From Oceanococcus sp. HetDA_MAG_MS8 (GTDB lineage: Bacteria; Pseudomonadota; Gammaproteobacteria; Nevskiales; Oceanococcaceae): a stretch of DNA of 64,000 bases. The notes below the pieces were generated by a model, which ran no database searches, was not told the DNA's origin, and was given only the letters and a program-made list of their open reading frames with translations. Within the stretch, counting starts at the first letter, position 1, and each line of letters opens with the position of its first letter. Below, piece by piece: positions 34,946 to 44,978 of the stretch. The translations under genes were made by a program, and so were the position numbers. Location of the stretch: contig JAHCMK010000005.1 in the NCBI GenBank assembly GCA_019192445.1, positions 186,001 through 250,000 on the forward strand. The letters are read 5' to 3'.

Positions 34946-36070
34946 ATGGATATACGCGCTGTTCTGCAATTAATGCATACGCAGAAAGCCTCTGATGCCT
35001 TCTTGAGCGCGGGTGCTCCGCCCCATGTGCGGATTGACGGGCGTAGTCATGTTGTGAAAACCGCAGCGCTCACGGCTGCGCAACTGCGCGAGGTGGGCTT
35101 TGGGATGATGACCGAAGCGCAGCAAAAGGAGTTTGAAGTCCAACAGGACATCAGTTTTGCTGTGGTGCTGTCAGGCTTAGGTCGCTTCCGTGTGAGTTTG
35201 TACATGCAGCGTGCAGAAGTCGCGATGGCAATACGCCGCATTCCCGCGCAAGTGCCACAAATTGATCAGTTGGGCCTGCCAGAGGTGGCGAGTCGGGCCG
35301 CCATGTTTCAAAGCGGTCTGGTCCTCGTGGTTGGAGCGGCCGGATCGGGTAAGAGCACCACCTTGGCGGCTATGGTGCGGCATCGCGCTGAACGGGCTGG
35401 CGGCCATATTCTGACCATTGAGGATCCGGTGGAATATGTGCACCAACATGCGCGCTCCATCGTCGATCAGCGTGAGGTTGGCTTAGATACGCCCAGCTTC
35501 GCTCAAGCGCTGCGCAGTGCAATGCGCCAATCTCCAGACATGATTGTCATTGGAGAAATTCGTGACCGGGAGTCGGCACAGCATGCACTCATGTTTGCCG
35601 ACACAGGACACCTCTGCCTGGCGACTCTGCATGCCACCTCCGCCAACCAAGCTTTGGAGCGGATGGTGAATATGTTCCCCGAGCATGCGCGAGAGCAGCT
35701 GTTTCAGGACTTGGCCTTGCACCTCAAAAGTGTCATTGGGCAGCGCCTGCTCCCCGCCGAAGGTGGTGGTCGTGTATTGGCCACGGACTATTTTGCGCGT
35801 AGCGCCTATTTAGCGGACTTGATTCGCGACGGCCGCGTTGGAGACATTCGCGACGCCATGGAGCGGGGGCCGGATGAACAGATGCAAAGTTTTGACCAGA
35901 CCTTGTATGCCTTATATCGGCAGGGGCGTATTTCCTTACGCAATGCCCTGCACTATGCCGAGTCACAAACCAATTTGGGGCTGAAGATCCGCCAAGCGGA
36001 CCGGCACATGATGGAAACTGCGCCTCTACTCACGGTGCATGAAGCCGCACCGGACGAGCTGAGCTCCTGA
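34946..36070 (+). CDS. pilU: PilT/PilU family retraction ATPase (PilU-like)
   Basis: 374 aa. GspE/PilT ATPase with Walker A GAAGSGKSTTLAAMV, Asp box ILTIEDPVEYVH, Walker B DMIVIGEIRDRE and His box GHLCLATLHAT. The N-terminal LMHTQKASDAFLSAGAPPHVRIDG and the extended C-terminus (QTNLGLKIRQADR) resemble PilU, the accessory retraction motor. pilT, normally next to it, is not in the window. AGGAGA lies 12 bases upstream of the ATG; an in-frame start at 34853 adds a non-family segment. Confidence 0.88.
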   Translation: MDIRAVLQLMHTQKASDAFLSAGAPPHVRIDGRSHVVKTAALTAAQLREVGFGMMTEAQQKEFEVQQDISFAVVLSGLGRFRVSLYMQRAEVAMAIRRIPAQVPQIDQLGLPEVASRAAMFQSGLVLVVGAAGSGKSTTLAAMVRHRAERAGGHILTIEDPVEYVHQHARSIVDQREVGLDTPSFAQALRSAMRQSPDMIVIGEIRDRESAQHALMFADTGHLCLATLHATSANQALERMVNMFPEHAREQLFQDLALHLKSVIGQRLLPAEGGGRVLATDYFARSAYLADLIRDGRVGDIRDAMERGPDEQMQSFDQTLYALYRQGRISLRNALHYAESQTNLGLKIRQADRHMMETAPLLTVHEAAPDELSS

Positions 36071-36098
36071 GGCAAAAGGGCGAGTACTACGCCTGGGT

Positions 36099-36539
36099 TT
36101 AACGGCCTGGGGTAAACATCTGCTGATGAAATTTCAGGCTGATTTGTTCCGCACTCTGCTCAGGCTGCACTTGGTAGTCGAAGCGTAGCGTTTCCAGGTG
36201 GGTATAAGAAAAGGTCACCAAAGTGTAGATGGCGTCTTTGGTCTCAACCCGTCGCTGCTCCTCAATTTTGGTTTGCCCAACGAGGTTGCGAATGGTGCCT
36301 TCCGCACTGTGATCGTAACTCTTCACCGGCCCCTGGGCTTTTTGCAGATTGAGCATCAGCAAACCGCGACGCTTACTGCGACGCACGCCATAAGTCTTGG
36401 CCACATCTGGCGTCAGTTCGGTGGTGTTCAGGGTCATATAGTGCAGTACCCAATCACCACTACGGATGGCTTGCTCAGCGGATGCGGTCCCCGCCCACAG
36501 CGCGCCTAGTACCGCAAAAACAGTCCACCAGCTTTTCAT
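36099..36539 (-). CDS. DUF4426 exported protein
   Basis: 146 aa with a signal peptide (VFAVLGALWAGTASAEQ). SGDWVLHYMTLNTTELTPDVAKTYGV and RRGLLMLNLQ identify DUF4426, a periplasmic immunoglobulin-like family nearly always found after metW in pseudomonads. Function unknown. Its ATG overlaps the metW stop by four bases. Confidence 0.88.
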   Translation of the reverse strand: MKSWWTVFAVLGALWAGTASAEQAIRSGDWVLHYMTLNTTELTPDVAKTYGVRRSKRRGLLMLNLQKAQGPVKSYDHSAEGTIRNLVGQTKIEEQRRVETKDAIYTLVTFSYTHLETLRFDYQVQPEQSAEQISLKFHQQMFTPGR

Positions 36540-37162
36540 TCTCCGGCTCCTTCCAACAAATACAAGCCTACTTCCGCCCTTAAATTCGGCCAGATGCGGG
36601 CTCCAGCGTTGTGCTGATGATTAGCATCAGTGACCGCGCGGCGAACGATGGCAAAACCTTCCTCCGCACACAGGGCTTCAAAGTCTTTCAATGTGCATAA
36701 ATGAATGTTCTGGGTGTCATACCAATGTGCAGGAAGGCTGCGCGTTCTTGGCATGCGGCCATTGAGGAGCAGGCCCAGGCGGGTACTCCAATGCCCAAAA
36801 TTTGGAAAGGTCACAATGCCTTGGCGGCCCACGCGCAGCATGTCGCGGAGCAGGGCATCAGGAGCCTCCACCACCTGCAAGGCCTGGCTGAGGATGACGA
36901 CGTCGAAACTTTGGTTGCGAAAATCGTCCAAGCCCGCGTTAAGGTCGCGCTGGATCACATTCACGCCATGGCCTAAGCATTGTTGGAGCTTGTCTGGGTT
37001 CAGCTCCAAGCCATAGCCCTGCACCTGACGTTGTTGCTGCAGGTACGCCAGTAAGGCGCCGTCGCCACATCCCAGGTCCAAGACTCGAGCCCCTGGCTGC
37101 ACCCACTGGCTGACGACTGCGAGGTCGCTACGCAAGCTGTTGGGTGTGATGACGCTGTTCAT
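36536..37162 (-). CDS. metW: Methionine biosynthesis protein MetW
   Basis: 208-aa class I SAM-methyltransferase fold. Motif I is [15 protein letters not shown], followed by [23 protein letters not shown] and [20 protein letters not shown], the MetW signature. It works with MetX in homoserine O-acylation in bacteria with this gene pair; the exact reaction is not settled. It overlaps metX and the DUF4426 gene by four bases each. Confidence 0.95.
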   Translation of the reverse strand: MNSVITPNSLRSDLAVVSQWVQPGARVLDLGCGDGALLAYLQQQRQVQGYGLELNPDKLQQCLGHGVNVIQRDLNAGLDDFRNQSFDVVILSQALQVVEAPDALLRDMLRVGRQGIVTFPNFGHWSTRLGLLLNGRMPRTRSLPAHWYDTQNIHLCTLKDFEALCAEEGFAIVRRAVTDANHQHNAGARIWPNLRAEVGLYLLEGAGE

Positions 37163-38298
37163 GCACAGTCCTCGGCCACGCGGCGCATGTAAGCACTAAA
37201 AATTTGCAGATATTCAGGAACCGGGACCAAGAAGTCGTCATGCCCCAATGGCGAGTCAATACAGGCGTAGCTCACCGAGCGTCCGGCGCGTACAGCTGCC
37301 TGCATAATTTCTTCGCTGCGTTGCGGGGAAAAGCGCCAGTCCCGCGAAAAGGCCAGAAGCAGCAGCTGTGCCTGCATGCGTTCCATCGCGGCAACGAGGT
37401 CCCCGCCATAGTCTCGTGCGGGATCGAAGTAATCCAAGGCCTTGGTCATGCGCAAGTAAGTATTGGCATCGAACTGATCAATAAAGCGGCTGCCTTGATA
37501 GCGCAAATAGCTCTCCACCTGAAACTCAGGCTCAAAGCGATATTGCGGTTGGCCACTCATCAGCTCCCGCCCAAATTTATCCGCCATGGCACTATCACTG
37601 AGATAGGTGATGTGCCCCAGCATACGAGCCAATGCCAAGCCTCGGGCCGGGCGAGCGCCATACTTGAGGTAATGCCCGCCGTGGAATTCTGGGTCGGTCA
37701 GGATGGCCTGCCGGGCAACCTCATTGAAAGCAATATTCTGCGTGGACAAGCGCGGAGCAGCGGCAATGGCGACCACATGCGCGACAAGCTCCGGATAATC
37801 AATACCCCACTGTAGGGCTTGCATTCCTCCCAGCGAGCCACCGACGACGGCTTGCCATCGGGGGATGCTCAGGCGCTCTCGTAGACGATCTTGGGATCGC
37901 ACCCAATCACGTACGGTCACTATGGGGAAATCTGGCCCCCAAGGGGCATCGCCGGTTGGTCCAGTGCTTAACGGGCCCGTGGAGCCAGAGCACCCGCCGA
38001 TATTGTTCAGGGCTACCACATGGAAACGATTGGTATCGATGGGCTTGCCGGGGCCAATACAGGCATCCCACCAGCCGGGCTTGCGATCATCGGCATGGTG
38101 AATGCCGGCGGCATGATGGTTCCCCGACAAGGCATGGCAGATCAGCACCGCATTACTGCGCTTGGCATTGAGTTGCCCGTAGCGCTCGATACGCAGGGTG
38201 TAATGCGGAAGTTCACTGCCACAATCCAAGGGCAGCGGCTCTGCGAAGTGAATATCCTCGGGTTGGACTAACCCGACTGACCCGGGTGCAGCAGTCAT
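37159..38298 (-). CDS. metX: Homoserine O-acyltransferase MetX
   Basis: 379-aa alpha/beta hydrolase-fold enzyme that acylates homoserine for methionine synthesis. [17 protein letters not shown], the conserved [12 protein letters not shown], nucleophile elbow [14 protein letters not shown] and C-terminal [11 protein letters not shown] (His) are present. With MetW beside it, gammaproteobacterial MetX enzymes often use succinyl-CoA; which acyl donor applies cannot be read here. Nine bases after yggT in the proC-yggT-metX-metW run. Confidence 0.94.
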   Translation of the reverse strand: MTAAPGSVGLVQPEDIHFAEPLPLDCGSELPHYTLRIERYGQLNAKRSNAVLICHALSGNHHAAGIHHADDRKPGWWDACIGPGKPIDTNRFHVVALNNIGGCSGSTGPLSTGPTGDAPWGPDFPIVTVRDWVRSQDRLRERLSIPRWQAVVGGSLGGMQALQWGIDYPELVAHVVAIAAAPRLSTQNIAFNEVARQAILTDPEFHGGHYLKYGARPARGLALARMLGHITYLSDSAMADKFGRELMSGQPQYRFEPEFQVESYLRYQGSRFIDQFDANTYLRMTKALDYFDPARDYGGDLVAAMERMQAQLLLLAFSRDWRFSPQRSEEIMQAAVRAGRSVSYACIDSPLGHDDFLVPVPEYLQIFSAYMRRVAEDCA

Positions 38299-38307
38299 GC
38301 GCAGGAA

Positions 38308-38859
38308 CTAGCGCAGAACGGGTGCCAATGGCACCAAAATCGATAAGACCTGCAAGACGATGATCACGAGAAGCGGAGAGAGGTCCAGTCCACCGATGGG
38401 GGGCAGGCGACGCCTGACCGGTCGCAGCAAAGGCTCATTCAGGGCAAAGAGCAGGCCATAAGCGGGGCTGTGACCTGCGGCCCCAAACCAGCTCATCACG
38501 GCCTGAATCAAAATACTGAAGGTGTAGAAGGTCATGAACATCAGGACGAGCTTGAGTCCGGCCAGCACGATCACCGTAGGCGACCAAGCCACTGCTAGCA
38601 GTGCAAAGTCCAAGCTCAAATTGACCACCAATACCACCCAAGCAAAGACCAGGGTTGCCAGATCCCAACTACGCCAGCGCGGAATCCAGCGTTGTAGAGG
38701 TTGCACCACAGGGTTGGTGACCCGCCAGATGAACTGGGCCAAAGGGTTGTAGAAGTCGGCGCGACTGGCTTGCAGCAAAAACCGCGCAATCAGCGTGTAT
38801 ACATACAGGCCGAACACGGTATTGACTAAAAATAGCGAGGCGTCGTTTAGCGGACTCAT
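38308..38859 (-). CDS. yggT: YggT family membrane protein
   Basis: 183 aa with two YGGT repeats (RFLLQASRADFYNPLAQFIWRVTNPVVQPLQRWIP, and SWFGAAGHSPAYGLLFALNEPLLRPVRRRLPPIGGLDLSPLLVI) and about four membrane helices. Associated with osmotic tolerance or K+ transport in some bacteria, but the mechanism is unproven. Between proC and metX, its usual site. Confidence 0.92.
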   Translation of the reverse strand: MSPLNDASLFLVNTVFGLYVYTLIARFLLQASRADFYNPLAQFIWRVTNPVVQPLQRWIPRWRSWDLATLVFAWVVLVVNLSLDFALLAVAWSPTVIVLAGLKLVLMFMTFYTFSILIQAVMSWFGAAGHSPAYGLLFALNEPLLRPVRRRLPPIGGLDLSPLLVIIVLQVLSILVPLAPVLR

Positions 38860-38982
38860 GATTCAACCGATGATGACACGAAGCAGCGAGAGCGAAACAC
38901 TGAGATTGTGTCAGATCGGCTCGCGCTCGTGGCCTTGGGCATTGTGCAATAAAGCATGCGGAAGAGCTTGGGCGACCAGGGT

Positions 38983-39813
38983 TTAGTCGGCGTCAAGTTG
39001 TTGTGTGAGCTCCTCGGCGCGGGCAATTGCTGCATCAGCGACCTTGTCCCATAGGCCGGCAAAATCATGATCGATGAGCACCTGCAGAGCCGCCGCTGTG
39101 GTGCCGTTGGGCGAGGTCACCTTGCGCCGGAGCTCGCCAGGAGCGGTGCCGGTTTGATTGACGAGCTGGGCTGCGCCCATGGCGGTTTTGCGTACTAACT
39201 CGGCGCTGCGCTCCGCAGATAAGCCCAGACGCAGGCCCACTGCCTCCAGGTGCTCCATCATGGCGAAGTAGTACGCAGGGGCGCTACCCGCTAAGGCAAT
39301 GACAATGTCGATTTCATGCTCGGCATCACACCATTGCACGGCGCCCACGCTCTGCATGGCCTGGGTGGTGGCCTTTTTTTGCTCGGCGGACACCTCGGCA
39401 GAGGCAAACAATCCGCTCATGCCATAGCCCACCAGTGAGGGGGTGTTGGGCATGCAGCGCACGGTGGGTAAAGGCCCTCCGGCAAAGCGTTGAAGCTGTT
39501 CTACGTTCAGGCCGGCCGCCACCGACACGAGGAGTGGTTGCTGCTCTGCCAACAGGCCCTGCAGGGGCTGCAGCATCTCCCGCATTTGATAAGGCTTGAC
39601 CGCGAGCATCACCATAGGCGCTTCCCGGATGACTCTGGCGTTGTCGCACACGGCATGCACGCCGTAATCGGCTTCCAGCCGAGCCCGGGTCTCCTCGCTA
39701 CGCACGCTCACGATGATGGACTGGGGGGCAAAGCCTTGCTTGATCATGCCGCTGAAGATGGCTTCGGCCATGTTGCCGCCGCCGATAAAACCAATGCGAA
39801 TGCTATTCGTCAC
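38983..39813 (-). CDS. proC: Pyrroline-5-carboxylate reductase
   Basis: 276 aa. Reduces P5C to proline. N-terminal Rossmann IRIGFIGGGNMAEAIFSGM, then VMLAVKPYQM, PTVRCMPNTPSLVGYGMSGL and the C-terminal proline-binding GSAPAYYFAMMEHLEAVG with TSPNGTTAAALQVL. I choose the GTG at 39813 because it places the start directly before the Rossmann strand. A GTG at 39855 would add 14 residues. Normal upstream partner yggS is absent; the neighbour is the divergent ilvA. Confidence 0.95.
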   Translation of the reverse strand: MTNSIRIGFIGGGNMAEAIFSGMIKQGFAPQSIIVSVRSEETRARLEADYGVHAVCDNARVIREAPMVMLAVKPYQMREMLQPLQGLLAEQQPLLVSVAAGLNVEQLQRFAGGPLPTVRCMPNTPSLVGYGMSGLFASAEVSAEQKKATTQAMQSVGAVQWCDAEHEIDIVIALAGSAPAYYFAMMEHLEAVGLRLGLSAERSAELVRKTAMGAAQLVNQTGTAPGELRRKVTSPNGTTAAALQVLIDHDFAGLWDKVADAAIARAEELTQQLDAD

Positions 39814-39922
39814 TCTGTTGCTTCTCTTGCGTAGAAATTCATCAATCGGCCGCACACCATAACAATGTCTGAGCCGCGGATTGGGTATGCTGCGGGATTA
39901 GGTCGCCAGTCGGACGGAGCCG

Positions 39923-41440
39923 ATGTCACCGGATTACCCCGCTATGATCGCTGCGGCAAATGTCTACGCGGTCGCCAGCAAAAGCCCATTGGAACGGGCA
40001 CCCAAGCTGAGTCAACGCCTGGGCCACGAGGTGTATTTCAAACGCGAGGATCTGCAAGAGGTTCGCTCGTTCAAGTTGCGTGGTGCCTACAACATGGCGG
40101 TGTCCTTAAGTCCGCAGCAGCGCGCACGCGGGGTCATCGCGGCTTCTGCCGGCAATCATGCTCAAGGCTTGGCCCTGGCAGGACGTGAGCTGGGCATGCG
40201 GGCCGTGATTGTCATGCCGCGTACCACGCCTTCCATCAAGGTGGATGCGGTGCGCGCCCTCGGCGGCGAGGTGATTCTGCATGCGGACACCTTTGACGAG
40301 GCCAATGCGCATGCGCAGGGTATGGCAGAGGAGCAGGGTCTCACCTACGTGCCACCTTATGACCACCCCTTAGTGATCGCCGGGCAGGGCACGGTGGGGC
40401 GCGAAATTCTAGAACAGTGCCCCACGCGACCGGATGCCATATTCGTACCCGTTGGCGGCGGAGGGTTGTTGGCCGGAATCGCGGCTTGGGTGAAGGCACA
40501 CTCTCCCCAGACCCGCATCATCGGAGTCGAGCCAGACGATGCGGCGTGTTTGGCTGCTGCCATGGCGGCTGGGCAGCCGGTCACCTTGCCCCAGGTGGGG
40601 TTGTTCGCTGATGGGGTGGCGGTTAAACGCATTGGCGAGCATACCTTTGCGGCAGCGCAATCCCTGGTGGACGAGGTCATTACCTGCAGCGTGGACGAAA
40701 TTTGCGCAGCTGTGCGCGATGTCTTTGAAGATAACCGCAGCATGCTGGAACCTGCCGGGGCGCTGTCGGTGGCCGGACTGAAGGCCTATGGAGAAAAGTA
40801 TCCCGGGCTGCGTCAGCAGACCTGGGTGAGTATTAACTCAGGCGCCAATGTGAATTTTGACCGTCTACGGCATATCGCGGAGCGGGCAGAGTTGGGTGAG
40901 CATCGCGAAGCATTATTGGCGGTCACCATTCCGGAGGAGCCAGGCAGCTTCCTGCGCTTTTGCAAAATTTTGGGCCGGCGGGCCATCACCGAATTTAATT
41001 ACAGACTCGCGGATGCTTCCGAAGCCCATGTGTTTGTGGGGGTGAAGCTCAGCTCTGGTACCGCAGAGTGCGCACGCATTGTGGCTGAACTGCGGGAAGC
41101 TGGTCTCACCGTGGCCGATCTATCCGGCGATGAGATGGCGAAGGTACACATTCGTTATATGGTTGGCGGCCGGTCGGCGCAGGCCCATGATGAGCACTTG
41201 TTTCGATTCGAGTTTCCCGAACGACCGGGTGCCCTATTGGACTTTCTTGAAGCGGTCGCCAATCGTTGGAACATTAGCCTGTTCCACTACCGTAATCATG
41301 GCGCAGCCTACGGCCGAGTCCTTTGCGGAATGCAGGTTCCTGAGGCGGATCTTGCGGCGTGTCGGGAAGTCATGGACCGAATCGGTTATCGCTACAGCGA
41401 AGAAACGCAAAACCCGGCTTACCGCTTGTTTTTATCCTAG
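39923..41440 (+). CDS. ilvA: Threonine ammonia-lyase, biosynthetic
   Basis: 505 aa. PLP enzyme converting threonine to 2-oxobutyrate for isoleucine synthesis. The PLP Lys lies in EVRSFKLRGAYNMA, the phosphate loop is VGGGGLLAGIA, and two C-terminal ACT-like regulatory repeats (LLAVTIPEEPGSFLRFCKIL and LFRFEFPERPGALLDFLEAV) indicate feedback by isoleucine/valine. Length matches the two-ACT biosynthetic form. A small hairpin GGGGC-ttt-GCCCC at 41460-41472 follows the stop, without a T-tract. Confidence 0.96.
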   Translation: MSPDYPAMIAAANVYAVASKSPLERAPKLSQRLGHEVYFKREDLQEVRSFKLRGAYNMAVSLSPQQRARGVIAASAGNHAQGLALAGRELGMRAVIVMPRTTPSIKVDAVRALGGEVILHADTFDEANAHAQGMAEEQGLTYVPPYDHPLVIAGQGTVGREILEQCPTRPDAIFVPVGGGGLLAGIAAWVKAHSPQTRIIGVEPDDAACLAAAMAAGQPVTLPQVGLFADGVAVKRIGEHTFAAAQSLVDEVITCSVDEICAAVRDVFEDNRSMLEPAGALSVAGLKAYGEKYPGLRQQTWVSINSGANVNFDRLRHIAERAELGEHREALLAVTIPEEPGSFLRFCKILGRRAITEFNYRLADASEAHVFVGVKLSSGTAECARIVAELREAGLTVADLSGDEMAKVHIRYMVGGRSAQAHDEHLFRFEFPERPGALLDFLEAVANRWNISLFHYRNHGAAYGRVLCGMQVPEADLAACREVMDRIGYRYSEETQNPAYRLFLS

Positions 41441-41694
41441 GGCGGCTTAGTGCCCAATCGGGGCTTTGCCCCAGGGTTCTTTGCCTCAACCTGGGTGCTG
41501 AGGCTGGAGCGGCTGCGCCGCTGCGCATGGACCACCACGTGGACGTGCAGATTTCACTACGCCCTACGGTCAGGGCTCACTACAGACAATCACGGACAAA
41601 GCGCCGACTGTAGAGAGGCGCTGGGAAGCAGCGTGAGAACCGACGTCCTCCGCGGGCGCCATGAGCGATCGCGGACAGAACACTTGGAGAACCC

Positions 41695-43458
41695 ATGAAT
41701 AAACAGCTTGCGAGCTTAGCGCTCGGTCTGGCCGTGGTAGGCGGTGCGCAGGCCGCTATTGACGAAGGCCGCATTCACGGCCAGTACATTGTGACTATGG
41801 ATGCCGCGCAGGTCAGTGACATCAGCTCGACCGTTCAATCCCTCTTGGCTGGCATCCCGGGTAGCCAGCTGTTATTTGAATACGACACTGTGCTGCAGGG
41901 CTTTGCCGTGCGCATGGACGCCACACAGGCTCAGCTCTTGGCTCAAAATCCCCTGGTCAAGGCTATTGAGCAGGATCACCAAGTGGTGGCTTTTGGTACG
42001 CAAACCAATGCAACTTGGGGTTTGGACCGTGTTGACCAAGAGGATCTGCCACTGGATGGGAGTTACACCTACCCAGCTTCGGCTGGAAGCAGTGCCCATG
42101 TGTATGTCATTGATACTGGCATCAACCCAGATCATGCTGAATTTACAGGCCGGGTAGGTGCTTCGCGTAACTTTGTGTCCAGCGGGCTATTCTTCGCGCC
42201 GGACCCCGACGCTTGGCAGGACTGTGAAGGCCATGGAACCCACGTTGCGAGTACGGCCATGGGGACCACTTGGGGGGTTGCCAAAAGTGCCACTGTGCAT
42301 GCAGTTCGCGTGCTGGATTGTTTGGGCTCGGGCTCCGGTAGTGCCATTATTGCTGGCATGGAGTGGGTGGCGGAAAACGCCGAAAAACCAGCTGTGGCAA
42401 ACCTCAGCTTGGGAACGCTGAACGGGCGTTCAAGTGCGCAAGAAGAAGCCGCCCGTAATCTTTATGCAGCGGGGGTACTTCCCGTGGTTGCCGCGGGTAA
42501 CGATAGTGCGAATGCGTGCAACACCTCACCAGCCGCAGAGCCTCTGGCATTGACCGTTGCCTCTAGCGACAGTGCTGACCGCCAGTCATCCTTCTCAAAC
42601 CACGGTAGCTGTGTTGATATTTTCGCGCCTGGTTCGAGCATTCGCGCGGCCGATCACAACAGCAACGCCGGCTCCAAGCTGCTCAGTGGTACGTCCATGG
42701 CGGCGCCGCATGTGGCCGGAGCTGTGGCCATCGAGCTCGACCAAGCTCCGAGTCTGAACGCCGCTCAGGTCAGCGATGTGGTGGTCGCTCAGGCAACGCC
42801 GGGAACCCTGACTCAGGTCAGCGCTGGGACGCCGAACTTGCTGCTATATGTGCCGGCCGACGGTGGTGGTAGTGAGCCTGTCGATCAGCCACCAGTCGCA
42901 GCCTTCGACAGCACTTGCGATGCCTTGAGCTGTAGTTTTGACGCCAGCGCGTCTAGCGATGATGGCACCAACTTGGCATACGCCTGGGACTTCGGCGATG
43001 GCAATGTCGCCTCCGGAGTGGCCGTAAGCCACAGCTTTGGCAGCGATGGTAGCTACACCGTGCGCCTGACGGTCACCGACAGTGCTGGTCAATCCGACTC
43101 GCAAACAGAGACGCTGGAGGTGAGCGCTGCGCCTGCGGGTTGCTCCGGTTGCACGGAATACAGCGGCACGCTCAATGGCTCTGGCGATAGCGATATTCAT
43201 CCTGAAGGAGGCTTCGACTTCCCTGGCGGCACGCTGAGCGGTGAACTCGTGGGCCCCTCAAGCGCTGACTTCGATCTGCGTTTGCAGCGTTATGGGTGCG
43301 GCTTCCTCTTCGGCTGTACCTGGAGCAATGTGGCCAGTGCGACGACCAGCAGCAGCAATGAGTCCATCAGCTATAACGCCTCCAGCGGGACCTATCGCTG
43401 GTTGGTTGAATCCTATGCGGGGTCTGGCAGCTACCTACTGACGGCAACCCCGCAGTAA
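41695..43458 (+). CDS. Secreted subtilisin-like serine protease with PKD and C-terminal beta domains
   Basis: 587 aa. Signal peptide 1-20 ([12 protein letters not shown]), inhibitor-I9 propeptide about 28-100, then an S8 proteinase-K-like domain with triad Asp140 (YVIDTGI), His180 (GHGTHVAS) and Ser334 ([12 protein letters not shown]). A PKD domain covers about 398-477 ([14 protein letters not shown]), followed by a Cys-containing linker GCSGC and a C-terminal PPC-like domain ([19 protein letters not shown]), often removed on maturation. TTGGAGAA precedes the ATG. Likely an extracellular nutritional protease, probably exported by the type II system. Strong terminator follows. Confidence 0.93.
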   Translation: MNKQLASLALGLAVVGGAQAAIDEGRIHGQYIVTMDAAQVSDISSTVQSLLAGIPGSQLLFEYDTVLQGFAVRMDATQAQLLAQNPLVKAIEQDHQVVAFGTQTNATWGLDRVDQEDLPLDGSYTYPASAGSSAHVYVIDTGINPDHAEFTGRVGASRNFVSSGLFFAPDPDAWQDCEGHGTHVASTAMGTTWGVAKSATVHAVRVLDCLGSGSGSAIIAGMEWVAENAEKPAVANLSLGTLNGRSSAQEEAARNLYAAGVLPVVAAGNDSANACNTSPAAEPLALTVASSDSADRQSSFSNHGSCVDIFAPGSSIRAADHNSNAGSKLLSGTSMAAPHVAGAVAIELDQAPSLNAAQVSDVVVAQATPGTLTQVSAGTPNLLLYVPADGGGSEPVDQPPVAAFDSTCDALSCSFDASASSDDGTNLAYAWDFGDGNVASGVAVSHSFGSDGSYTVRLTVTDSAGQSDSQTETLEVSAAPAGCSGCTEYSGTLNGSGDSDIHPEGGFDFPGGTLSGELVGPSSADFDLRLQRYGCGFLFGCTWSNVASATTSSSNESISYNASSGTYRWLVESYAGSGSYLLTATPQ

Positions 43459-43495
43459 CCCAACAACAGCGCTGATATTAGGTGCTGCAAATAAC

Positions 43496-43526
43496 AAGGC
43501 CGCCCATTCGGGCGGCCTTTTTGTTT
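43496..43526 (+). terminator. Rho-independent terminator of the protease gene
   Basis: Ten-bp stem AAGGCCGCCC/GGGCGGCCTT with loop ATTC and TTTTTGTTT, 37 bases after the stop. Confidence 0.92.
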
Positions 43527-43659
43527 CTCGCACAATGGCTTGGCTTGAGTCCGTCATCCCTTACTGGGCATTGGCTTGGGATGTTGGTCTGCTAGGTCGC
43601 AGTCCTCCGCGCCGCTTCGATATGCCCTACGGTACCCTGCGCTCAGACCGTAGCCGGCT

Positions 43660-44139
43660 CTAATCGGCTGCGGGCTGCTCTTCCATGTGTAGGATCATGT
43701 CCCAGTGTTCTGGCGCCACGGGCATGACGGAGAGCCGGTTGCCACGCCGTACCAGTGGAAAGTCCCCTAATTCCTCTGCACGCGCTTTAAGTTCATGCAG
43801 AGTGATCGGCCGTTTGAGCGGTCTTAGCGCTTGTACATCGCGTAAGAACCAGCGGGGGTTGTCTGGATCACTCTTGGGGTCGTGATATTTACAATCTGGG
43901 TCAAAGGCCGTAGGGTCTGGCCGGGCGTCGCCAAGAATGGTTGCGATGCCAACGATGCCGGGTTGTTTGCAATTGGAGTGGTAGAAAAAGGCCAAGTCGC
44001 CGTCACGCATTTGATCGCGGATGAAGTTGCGCGCTTGGTAGTTCCGAATCCCGTCCCAGGGCTCTCGCTGATCTTTGCACTGCAGCAAGTGATCCCAGCC
44101 AAAAACATCAGGTTCGGATTTCAGTAGCCAGTAAGCCAT
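43660..44139 (-). CDS. EVE domain protein
   Basis: 159 aa. MAYWLLKSEPDVFGWDHL, GIRNYQARNFIRDQMRDGDLAFFYHS and PRWFLRDVQAL are the signatures of the EVE/PUA-like domain (thymocyte nuclear protein 1 type), thought to bind modified nucleic acid bases. The start overlaps the end of the cyclo-ligase gene by 19 bases, so it is read from the same mRNA downstream of 6S RNA, a common order. Confidence 0.9.
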   Translation of the reverse strand: MAYWLLKSEPDVFGWDHLLQCKDQREPWDGIRNYQARNFIRDQMRDGDLAFFYHSNCKQPGIVGIATILGDARPDPTAFDPDCKYHDPKSDPDNPRWFLRDVQALRPLKRPITLHELKARAEELGDFPLVRRGNRLSVMPVAPEHWDMILHMEEQPAAD

Positions 44140-44711
44140 CGGTGTCCTTTGGGTGTGAAGGCCAGCGCATGGGAGGCGCTGAGAAAAAGGTCCAGAGTTT
44201 GATCATGCGGCTCGTGCGGAAGTTTTGCTACCAGCTGGCAGTCATAGCCGACTCCGACCAGTAGGGGGCGATGCCAAGCGCTGCGGGCGAGGGCGCGATC
44301 ATAGTAGCCACCGCCTTGACCGAGTCTGTAGCCGCTACGGTCGCAGGCCAGCAGTGGCATGACCACTGCAGAGAACGACCATAACGGAGCTGCTCGGGCG
44401 CTATTTGTTGGCTGCCAAGCGCCGACTGAACTTTGTTCCAGTTGCTTGCTATTGGCTGCGGCAAAACGCAGCCCGGTATGCCGAATTTGCGGCCAATACA
44501 ACTCGCCATCCTCGCGCCACTGCCCAGCTTGAATGGTGGGGTTGATTTCAGCGCCCATGGGGTAATAGCTTGCGATGCGCCGCGGCCGGCGGTGGGCAAG
44601 TAATCTCAGTAACCGAGTGAGCAAATGCTGCTCTTCGGTTTGCCGCTGCGCGGTCGTGAGTTGCCGCCGTAGCGCACGTAGCTGCCGGCGATAAGAGGCT
44701 TTGGAGCACAT
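44121..44711 (-). CDS. fau: 5-formyltetrahydrofolate cyclo-ligase
   Basis: 196 aa (YgfA/MTHFS family), ATP-dependent conversion of 5-formyl-THF to 5,10-methenyl-THF. YRRQLRALRRQL at the N-terminus, IASYYPMGAEINP, and the signature LACDRSGYRLGQGGGYYDRALA with LVGVGYDCQL are present. It directly follows the 6S RNA gene on the same strand, as in E. coli, so it is probably cotranscribed with the 6S precursor. Confidence 0.93.
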   Translation of the reverse strand: MCSKASYRRQLRALRRQLTTAQRQTEEQHLLTRLLRLLAHRRPRRIASYYPMGAEINPTIQAGQWREDGELYWPQIRHTGLRFAAANSKQLEQSSVGAWQPTNSARAAPLWSFSAVVMPLLACDRSGYRLGQGGGYYDRALARSAWHRPLLVGVGYDCQLVAKLPHEPHDQTLDLFLSASHALAFTPKGHRWLTGY

Positions 44712-44750
44712 GCGAGCGAGACGAGGCTGATGAATCTATGAGCAGCAGCA

Positions 44751-44943
44751 GAGTCTGGGGGACCGCCTGTGCCGCTATCCGCATATCCCTTGAGACGAAG
44801 TCTCAAGTGGGTGCCGCCCCGTCACCTTTAGGCTTCCCGCACAAGTGCAGGCATGCTCACCGGCGCGGACGACGACTCCCGGGATACCGTAATTGGCTCA
44901 AGGGGTTCATTTGGAAAGAGCGAACACGGCAGCCACACCCAGA
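44751..44943 (-). ncRNA. ssrS: 6S RNA
   Basis: Regulatory RNA of about 193 nt that binds sigma-70 RNA polymerase in stationary phase. On the minus strand it contains CCCCTTGAGCC, GCCGGTGAGCATGCCT, AAGCCT and a CTTGAGACTTCGTCTCAAGG hairpin, which line up with the E. coli 6S core (GGTGAGCATGC and AAGCCTTA). The ends TCTGGG and CCCAGA pair to close the molecule. Location between zapA and fau is the conserved gammaproteobacterial site. Ends are estimated from the promoter and the closing stem. Confidence 0.88.
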
Positions 44944-44949
44944 GCGTGC

Positions 44950-44978
44950 AGTATACGCAGGCCAAGACTGGAGTTCAG
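44950..44978 (-). promoter_or_regulatory. Sigma-70 promoter of 6S RNA
   Basis: TATACT (44955-44950) with CTGAAC 17 bases upstream (44978-44973), overlapping the zapA stop codon. Predicts the 6S 5' end near 44943. Confidence 0.6.
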
